From: Acanthopleura granulata
Taxonomy: Eukaryota; Mollusca; Polyplacophora; Chitonida; Chitonidae
Assembly (NCBI GenBank): GCA_016165875.1
Contig: JABBOT010000002.1
Coordinates: 35,491,868-35,555,867 of the forward strand
Direction: 5' to 3'
Length of the DNA stretch: 64,000 nt
Below the pieces are notes generated by a model. It had not been told where the DNA came from, did no database searches, and saw nothing but the letters and a program-made list of their open reading frames with translations. Shown one piece after another: positions 13,401 to 22,400 of the stretch (position 1 is the stretch's first letter; every line of letters begins with the position of its first letter). Position numbers and translations under genes: made by a program.

Positions 13401-16400
13401 AGGGTGAACAGCCGCTGCAATTCCGACTATACATGCTGGGAATACTGCAAATATAACGTCATTGAAGAGATTAGTAACGTCATAGTCGGGCATTTAAGCC
13501 TGTGAATGTGGCCCAAAACTTACCGATTCAAATGCACTTAAGAATTTCGTACCTGGCTCAAACATAACGGAAAGCATTTGTTGCATTTTTCAGTCTATGA
13601 TATAGCATAGTGCTTAGGAATCCTTAACTGGGTAAAAACGTACCATAGCCAATGATGGCGTAGACCTTCTTGTGGTGAGCACTGTCGAAAACTTGAACTA
13701 CCTGACGATAGAGGTGAATACCCTCCACAAGCATCCAGCCGAATACGGCCAATGATAGATAATGTAGACACACAGACACAGCAGTGCACAGATCCTGAAC
13801 CAGAAAAACAACGAGTTACCAGTATACTCCAGCAGAAGTAATGGTATAACGTGAAGGTTTGTAACACACGAAATTGACAGATCGTACGCGGAGTATAGAC
13901 AACAATGGGAGTAATGGTAGAAATTAGTTTACCATGTACAAAACTTATTAAATCGACGTAGATAAAGAGTCAATAAAACAAACGTACCTCAAAGCTGATA
14001 AGGTAGACATCAGGTCAATTCTGTGGCAATACAATATGTTTACGCCAGTTGTAAAATTATCATCACTAAAAGGACTGACACGTTTGAACTTGGCTCATTA
14101 TCACTGCAACAGGACAGCTAATCTTCTTGATTATCACTCAGAGACACTGATTTAGCTTTAGACTATATACTATAATTAGAGAGGTATACCCTTTAAAACT
14201 GTACTGGGAGTCGCCGATTTCCACTCCGGTTCACTCCTAACACCATATCGCTATAAGCATATACAGAACTCCAGAAATATTACACCAACGGTATTTATAA
14301 CTCGTCGAAACAGGCCTCTGCATCTCAAGCCTTGAGAAACACCTCACAGGGGCATTTAGCGTTAAGAATAATTCTGGAGCCCACAAGAAAACACTAGTCC
14401 TCCTTAAATTCCAGGAAGTAACTTCAATTAATTGCATTGGACTTCATGGCTACCATTCAGCGCATTTAAATAGAATACAGAATGTTACAAAAAATGCACC
14501 ACGGCTGCAAGCATCGAAGAACGGTTCAACTAGAACTGTAATGAAATCTATAGCGGCTATTGACAACGCGGTAAAATCAGTAAACACGACCGTAACACAC
14601 ACACACATCGATTTATTGAAGGTGAAATAATGAGCAGAACATCCGCATACTAACCCTTAATCGCTGAGGCCACAGGTTCGGGTCAGGCTGCCATGGGCTC
14701 GGGTGTGACTTTAAATCAGGAGATGTGTCGGTTTGGAGCTACAGTGGCTTTCCTACAGATCTGCTCGGCGCTCTAACTCGTAATCTTGATCATTTTTATA
14801 TGGGTGAAATATTCCTTAGCACATGTCGTAAAACATCATTCAAATTAACAAATAAATAATGTGCGTTTTAAAGGATTTAAACTCACCTTCTTTTATATCT
14901 CAGTGACCAAAACCTTCCCCTAAAGAGTATTTGAGAGGCCACAGCCTCACAACGATGTGTATCCCATCTGTGGCCAAAATTGCTCCATCATACATGTATA
15001 TCTCAGGGGTTCACGCCTCATCATGATGTGTATCTCTGAGAGGCTCAAACCTCACCTTGACGTGTATCTGAGAGGTCCAAATCTCATACTGATTTGTATC
15101 TGAGAAGCCCAAACCTCACCTTGATGTGTATCTGAGATACCCATACCTCACCTTGATGTGTATCTGAGATACCCAAACCTCACCTTAATGTGTCTCTGAG
15201 ATACCCAAACCTCAACTTGATGTGTATTCGAGTGGCGGAACCTTCATCTTGATGTGTATTTAAGAAATCCAGCCTTCACCATGATGTGTATCTGAGAAGC
15301 CCTACCCTCATCCTGATGTGTATTTAAGAAGCCCAACTCTCACCATGATGTTATCTGAGGAGCCCAAACCTCATCTTGGCGTGTATGAGAGAGGTCCAAA
15401 CCTCACCTTAATGTGTATCTTAAAGGTCCAAACCTCATCTTGATGTGTATCTGAGAAGCCTAAACCTCAACTTGGTGCGTATCTGAGAAGCCCAACGTTC
15501 ACCTTGATGTGTATCCGAGAAGTCAAAACCTCACCTTGCTGTGTATCTGGAAAGCCTAAATCTCAACTTGATGAGTATCTCTGAGGCTCTATTCTTGATT
15601 CCGGCATAAAACACCAATCAAATAAATAAATAAATCTCAGAAGCCTTGATGTTTTTATCTGAGAAGTCCAAATCGCACCAGGATGTGTATCTGAGAAGTC
15701 AACTCTCTCCATGATATTTGAGAAGCCCAAACCTCTCTTTGATGTGTATCTGAGAAGCCCTAACCTCACTTTGATGTGTATCTGAGAAGCTCAAACCTCA
15801 CCTTGGTGCGTATCTGGGGAGCCCAACCCTCAGTTTCATGTGTATCTGAGGAGCCCAACTCTCACCACGATACCCAACTCTCACCACCTCATCTTGGCGT
15901 GTATGAGAGAGGTTCAAACCTCACCTTAATGTGTATCTTAAAGTCCAAACCTCAGCTTGATGTCTATCTGAGAAGCCCAAATCTCACCTTCATGTTTATC
16001 TGAGAAGCCCAAACCTCACCTCCAAACCTCAGCTTGATGTCTATCTGAGAAGCCCAAATCTCACCTTCATGTGTATCTGAGAAGCCCAAACCTCAGCTTG
16101 ATGTCTATCTGAGAAGCCCAAACCTCACCTTCATGTGTATTTGAGAAGCTCCTGTCAGGAACACCATTTGAAGGAGCAGCAGACTCAAAACCAGGTTGAT
16201 ATGGATAAACGTGCGATCTTGTGTGTACAGCCTGTTGGTAAGCAGAAGAGCAAAGAGGAATGCATTCAGTATTATGCATAGCACAAACAGTTGTCATCAA
16301 GGTGTATATGGAACAATCTATCTTGCATGAGGATAATGCATATAAAAAACAAAAGGGTTATGATTAATTATAATACGTACCTAAGTATAACGAATACTGC

Positions 16401-19400
16401 CAGGGCTAGGAGACAGGAACCGATGGAAATGCTGCACCCAATGTAGGTGATTATGCTCAGCGTTTTGTCATGAGTCTTGGGAATCTGGAAAATAAGAGGA
16501 TCTAGAGGCTGCCACATACCCAGTATGGGATCAAGGCCATTTTGATAGAAAACTTTGTAAATCGTAAGTTTTCTCGTAAATCTCTTCATCATACGATGCT
16601 GTAGCCAAGTGAACGTCATTTTGAGACCTGTTACTGATCATCAGACGTAAGCGTACCAATCAAAGTTGAAACTTTTGACAAAGTGCTTAAACCAGTGGTA
16701 ATCCTTGTGGATGTTATCCGCCACTGTATGATAACAAACGTTGTGGTACGGTTTACAGATTGCACACGTTAAAAAGCATGCCTGGACAACCTCACCACTG
16801 ACTTACCTCAACGGGAACAATGCGCACGAGTAAGGCGAAGTTTGTTGTGTGATTACAGAAGCACAGAGCGTAGCCCTGCTGCACGGACTCTAGAGAGCAA
16901 CCCTCCGTTGACCATCCCCAGTCTTGGGACCTACACAAAACGCAAGGCTGAGGCGAAAATTTGGCATATAATTTGATAATTTGAACATATATGTGTATAC
17001 ATTAAAGGCAACCATGATCGGTGGCAGCTCACGATAATTCCGGTCGTCCTTCAGGACTCTTTGGTCACACTTTAAGATTTTCAATTAATATTGTTTTCAC
17101 ATACAGCCAAGGAAAACAGATCGGAATCACATATTTTATAAACAGATTTGAAATATAAATCGAAAACTCTCTAAATATATTTTTCAACATTTATGTCATT
17201 TATTGCGGATGGAGAAAACCTGGGAGAGATCATTTGCACTGAGATGAGAAAAAAGAGATAACACAAAGTACTCTTCTTTGCTGTCCACTCGATAAACACC
17301 ACTCACACACAATTTTATTTCCCGTTAGGTGTGCCTGAGAACCTGAGCTGATTGGCCGATATTTACAGCAATGTTGCAATTTACTCGTAATCAACTTTGT
17401 ATTTATATTTACAAGCAAACTGCTCACATCAGCTTTATTTCTTCCATAAAGCCACAGAGAAGTTCCTTGGTGTGGGTAGAGTTCAGCCACTCTCTAGTCT
17501 TCTTCACCTGTGTATGAAATAAAATCTGTCTAAGGGTGTTTGATTCCTTTATATATTACAACTGCACAATTTCAGACCTTTTTATTTTCAAATATTTCCC
17601 ACAAAACACTTTTCTGGTAAAACATTACCATGTTCTCTTACTTCTGTGCAAATAATCATACATGATAAGATTTTAAAGATAAGTTAGTGCATTCAGTTGC
17701 ATAGAAGTATTTCACATCGTTTGTTGCACTCAGCAATGGTTCATGGTCTCGAAACATTATGGATATTTCCAGCAATCTCGGGAGTCACATCGGTTGACGG
17801 TAATTGGACTCTGGTTTGGATACCCTTACCTGTGTGGGAAGCTTGTAGGCGATTGGGACACTGACCGCCTCCCCGTCCACAAATACTGAATACGCTAAGA
17901 TGTCACTGACCACGGCTGAATACACCCCATCATCACTGACCATTTCCTCCTCCAGACGGGGGAACCGGACACTCAGCACTGTTAAACCCGGCTCTGAACA
18001 CAACAAACAACATATGCAATTTATACACAGCAAGTTTACTGAAAATTAATGTAGCTTTCGAGGTTGGGATGGGGTTGGAGAGGGCTGGGCGTGTTTTTCT
18101 GGGGGGGGGGGGTGCGAAGGGCTCCATGCATGGGAGAGTGGTTAACATGCTACTCAGTGCAATGACTCTTGAGCCTTTAACCAATGCAATCGCTGTGAGT
18201 TCCAGTTTAACTCACGCTGCCTTTCACTAGGGGAGGTGGGAAGGCCTGCCAGCAACCTGCAGACAGTAATGGGTTTTCTCCCGCCAGGTCGCCGTTGTAT
18301 ATTTAGAGTGAAATATTCTCGACTACGGCGTAAAACACTGATAATTAAATATATAAATGTTTGTCTTTAGCGCTACGCTTCATTTCATTTTTATGATAAA
18401 ACTTTTAAGCAATAGTAGACGGCTGTTCAGTATGTAAATTAGTTTGGTATCGAAATGACCTCCCCACGAAGAACAGCGAACCTTATGGATGTTTTGTTTG
18501 GGGAATGCATTGACTGCGTACAAGAGCCTACGTCCATAATATCAGCGGGTATGCCTCACGGAGCTTTTCGCTAGTACCCGCTCATCAAGACAGAGCCGAG
18601 CTTCGTTAAACAGCCAATCACTAGGTCGAAAAGCCCCCGAGACAAGGAAAATCCATATTTAAAATAGTATTGAAGAGTTTGTGTCAGCTGATCCAATTTA
18701 AACCTAAAAAAATTTAACAACATGACCGATCCTACTTGTAACTTGAACAAGAGAACTGTGGGAAAGCAGAAAGTTAATCTGGTGAGGTACAGGCCTACCC
18801 GCTGATATTGCCTCTCTCTTCATCAGCGGGTACTAGCGTGATGAGGTATACCTGCTGATATAATGAGCGTAACAAGGGGTAGTATTTATTGACAGGTATT
18901 TATTTATTAGCTGCATTTAAATATCACATTTATTTGTCGATTTAGTTAGTCTTTGGTGTCGTGCTCAACAATAAAGGCATTTTCGTAAGCACGAACACAT
19001 TATTCCAATCCACTTCTGCACAATACACGAATTAAAATTACAAGTTTATCTCCACGTCTGAAGGGCATGCAAAAACCTTCTATCACATGAGCGCATTGCT
19101 CGAACCCATCAGGTTCGGCTGCGGCAGGACGTCAGCCTATTAAGGGAGTACCTACATGGCGAGGTGCGGTGGTTTCCTTCACCCGAAAATCTTACCTCCG
19201 TCATACAAGGGAAATAAGTCAGAATAAGGGCCAATTCGAAATAGCTGGGACTTCCGCAAACTGGATTTTGTGTTGTCTTACATGAAGATTACTCGTGAAG
19301 TAAGGGACATTCTTATATACAGGAACCCAGGTTAAAAGATAGGAAGTCAAAAAGGCACAGACCGACATTGGCCTATACCTACAGAGAAAATGACTGACTT

Positions 19401-22400
19401 ATAGACCACATTCACAAAACTCCGTAAATCAAGTTTTTCGTTAATACCGTCACCTTAGACAACGTCTTTAACCAAAAAAGTTACGAGAAATAAGATTTAC
19501 GAAGTTTTGTGAAAGTGGACAATTTGATAAATGTGAGCACCATTGAAAATGTCCAAATCTGTGTGCTTTTCTTTTGTTTCTTACTCGCACCTTCTTCAGA
19601 GTGGTTCCATTTCTGAAATGTCGAGGACATGAGGTGAGAATTATTTGGCATCCATATATGAGGCTCCCTTGTGTCATGTTGTGGCAAGTTTTCCACTTCG
19701 AGCAGAGATGAAGGAGAGGTGATGCGGATATCTATGAATGTAAATGTAAGGCACATGACGTGAGACTATACAGTGGACTCACGTGCAATGATTCACTCTG
19801 CAATATTTAAGCAATGGTCCCCAATATATATATGTATATAGTGATGTGCAACCATGTACTCCAAAAATGGGATGTACTCCCAAATGGGATATACTACACA
19901 TGGACATGAATAAATGTATCAAAAGAGTGGGAAGATTACAGCAATATGATTGTGAGATTCAGCAAAGAATCTTTTACAACTACATCAGGTGCAATGAGGC
20001 TTGCGTGTTTAAATCTTGAATAATTCCCTTTACAAAGATAAAGATACCGACTGGCAAAGTCCTAACTCACAGCTAGTCGTTGACAATGTTGGGAATCAAT
20101 TATTATTATTAATCACGTCAATTATTTCACACATAGTAAATATGCTTCAGCTGCACTGGCATTTAACTGCAAGTTTAGTTAATCATACCGACATCTCCTT
20201 CTTGAATGAGAATGTTGAGCCCAGCAGATGAGCTGACAGCACTTCGAGAGAGGAAGTTTAGGGTTCTAAACATTACTGACCGTCTATCATCATTCTGTAA
20301 CTGTCCGGAAAAAACAACCTGCTGGATCTACAGACCAATCTGTCAGTTATACCTCATAACTAAAATTACAGTTTTTGAACTTTAAATTTGAAGTGAAAGT
20401 TTTTTATCATATAATTCTACCAAGTATAGAAACTTTTTGAAATTAGTACCATTATAATTCTCAGAATCTACTTAATTTCACATGCAATAACACCTATACA
20501 TAAAGTTATACAATGTTCGTCATAAAAGATACTCTCAATATTCAAAACATAGGTTGTTCACAAGCCGACAAATGAGGAAGGAGATTTATATATTTGTTCG
20601 TGTTCGTCGAAAAATGGCGTCACAGAGTGAATCCTGGCAACATTTCACAAGGAAAAAAATACGCAACAAATTGTCTTACATGTTGTGCTGCCGGTATCTG
20701 GTTGAAACCAGTCAGAATGTTCCTTAGGGCGGAAAGAAGAGGCTAGAAATGCAACAAAAATAATCCGTTCATTTATTACACAGGCTAAATCAAAGGATAA
20801 GAGAAATATACATATATAGTTCAGGAAGCCGCGCATGTTAACACGTAATCTTTTCGGTGTATATTCGACGGAAGTAATATGAAGTGTCCAACACCTGAAT
20901 GCTGTGGACCTTGCACCAATCATTATTTGATTTAGACAAAAGTGGAGAGTCTTATCGGTAGTTAAAGCGAAGCGGAGCCCAGCGCCACGCGTCATGATCT
21001 GTATCATGCAAAAAGTTTAGGGGATAAATCTTACCACACGGCCCTGAGGGTTGAATGCGCTCTAATAGCCCGAACACCTAAATTTTGTCACCCATTGTCT
21101 ATCGTCATGTATTCTTCGTATAAGACGGTATCAAACCTAGTTCCTATGTTGTGGTGGTCATCGTTTTAATATCACAGATATGCGCACAGAGTGCCCAGGG
21201 ATGGTGACATTGAAGGGACATTTACTCATGACATTCTATGTAAATTAGATCACACAAACATGGCGCCTCCACGACGGATGTTTCCCAGGTTACACTGGCG
21301 TAAATAAACAGTGAGGTAATTCTTTGTTAGGGCTTTTGAAAACTGAGGTTTAGAGAGGATATGAATTCTTTCTTTGTGTTGTGACATGAAAAGGACAAGA
21401 AAATAGCATTGATCAACCTACTGACTGTCACTAAATATGACAGGAAGAAATGAAGACATATTTAAGTTTTCAGGTTTCCCTGATTTCCAGTGTGTTTCCA
21501 TACATGTATATGTACACTGCAACGCTCTGTGGTCTCACTTGTACACTGGACAGTCGGGGTTTCATGGTGGGGATCAGCTTGCACGCAAATCACTACAGGG
21601 ACATCTAGTGAAGATTGGGAGAATGTCATGTAAGGCATACTTACCATGTTATCAACTTTCAATTCGTCTGAAATAATGAAGAAAATAATGTTAACAATTA
21701 TTTATTCATCTCTAGTGTTTTCTGCTATACTAAGGAATATCTCACTAACTGACAACATGACCACGCTCAAGTCGTTGGCAGATTTTCCCACGTAGGGTCA
21801 GAGAGGAGGCAAGGATGAGCGACTGGATTGGTTGATGTAGATCCAAAAGTGAAGCTGACAGCAGATTTAACAATGTACTACCGGAACGAGCCACTAGGTC
21901 AGTTTCACACACTCTGGAAAGATCTCAGATATAGCCCGCTGTTCTCCCTCAAGAGCGACCTTAAATTTTAAGTATTAAATCTTAAATGAAACCCTGATCT
22001 TGTAGATTTATGCATCGATGAACAGATAAATCATACCTGCATACAACTGTAGCTTCAATTTTATGTGCCGATCAACGGATGGATAAATCCTTGGTGTTTT
22101 GAGGAAACGTCTTCGCTACGCTATACTTCCGTCATGTTTGGATTCTAAATTTCACGCAATAATCAGTTTCATGTCACATGACATCTTGAACCCATGGGCT
22201 TTGCATCACGTGGTTTTGTTTACTAGGACAGATCTGTTGGACGTCCTGTTTGATACCAGAAGTCAGTGTCGCTATGGTCAGAGGCTGCTTCGTTCATCAT
22301 GTTGTGCTAGCGCGCTAAGGGCCCGGACAAAGGGGCCCCAGTATTAGTTCCCTAGACTTTTATATCACTTTACAAACAATAAGGAAATTTCACATTGGGT

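Noticed and set aside
14237..14600. Candidate for the missing helix 2 exon of the GPCR
   Set aside because: No conserved IHxNL motif; the true exon was found at 16231-16129 with matching phases.
14930..16153. CRISPR-like array of about 30-bp repeats
   Set aside because: Units are contiguous, with no unique spacers, lie in an animal gene's intron and include a splice donor; it is a minisatellite.
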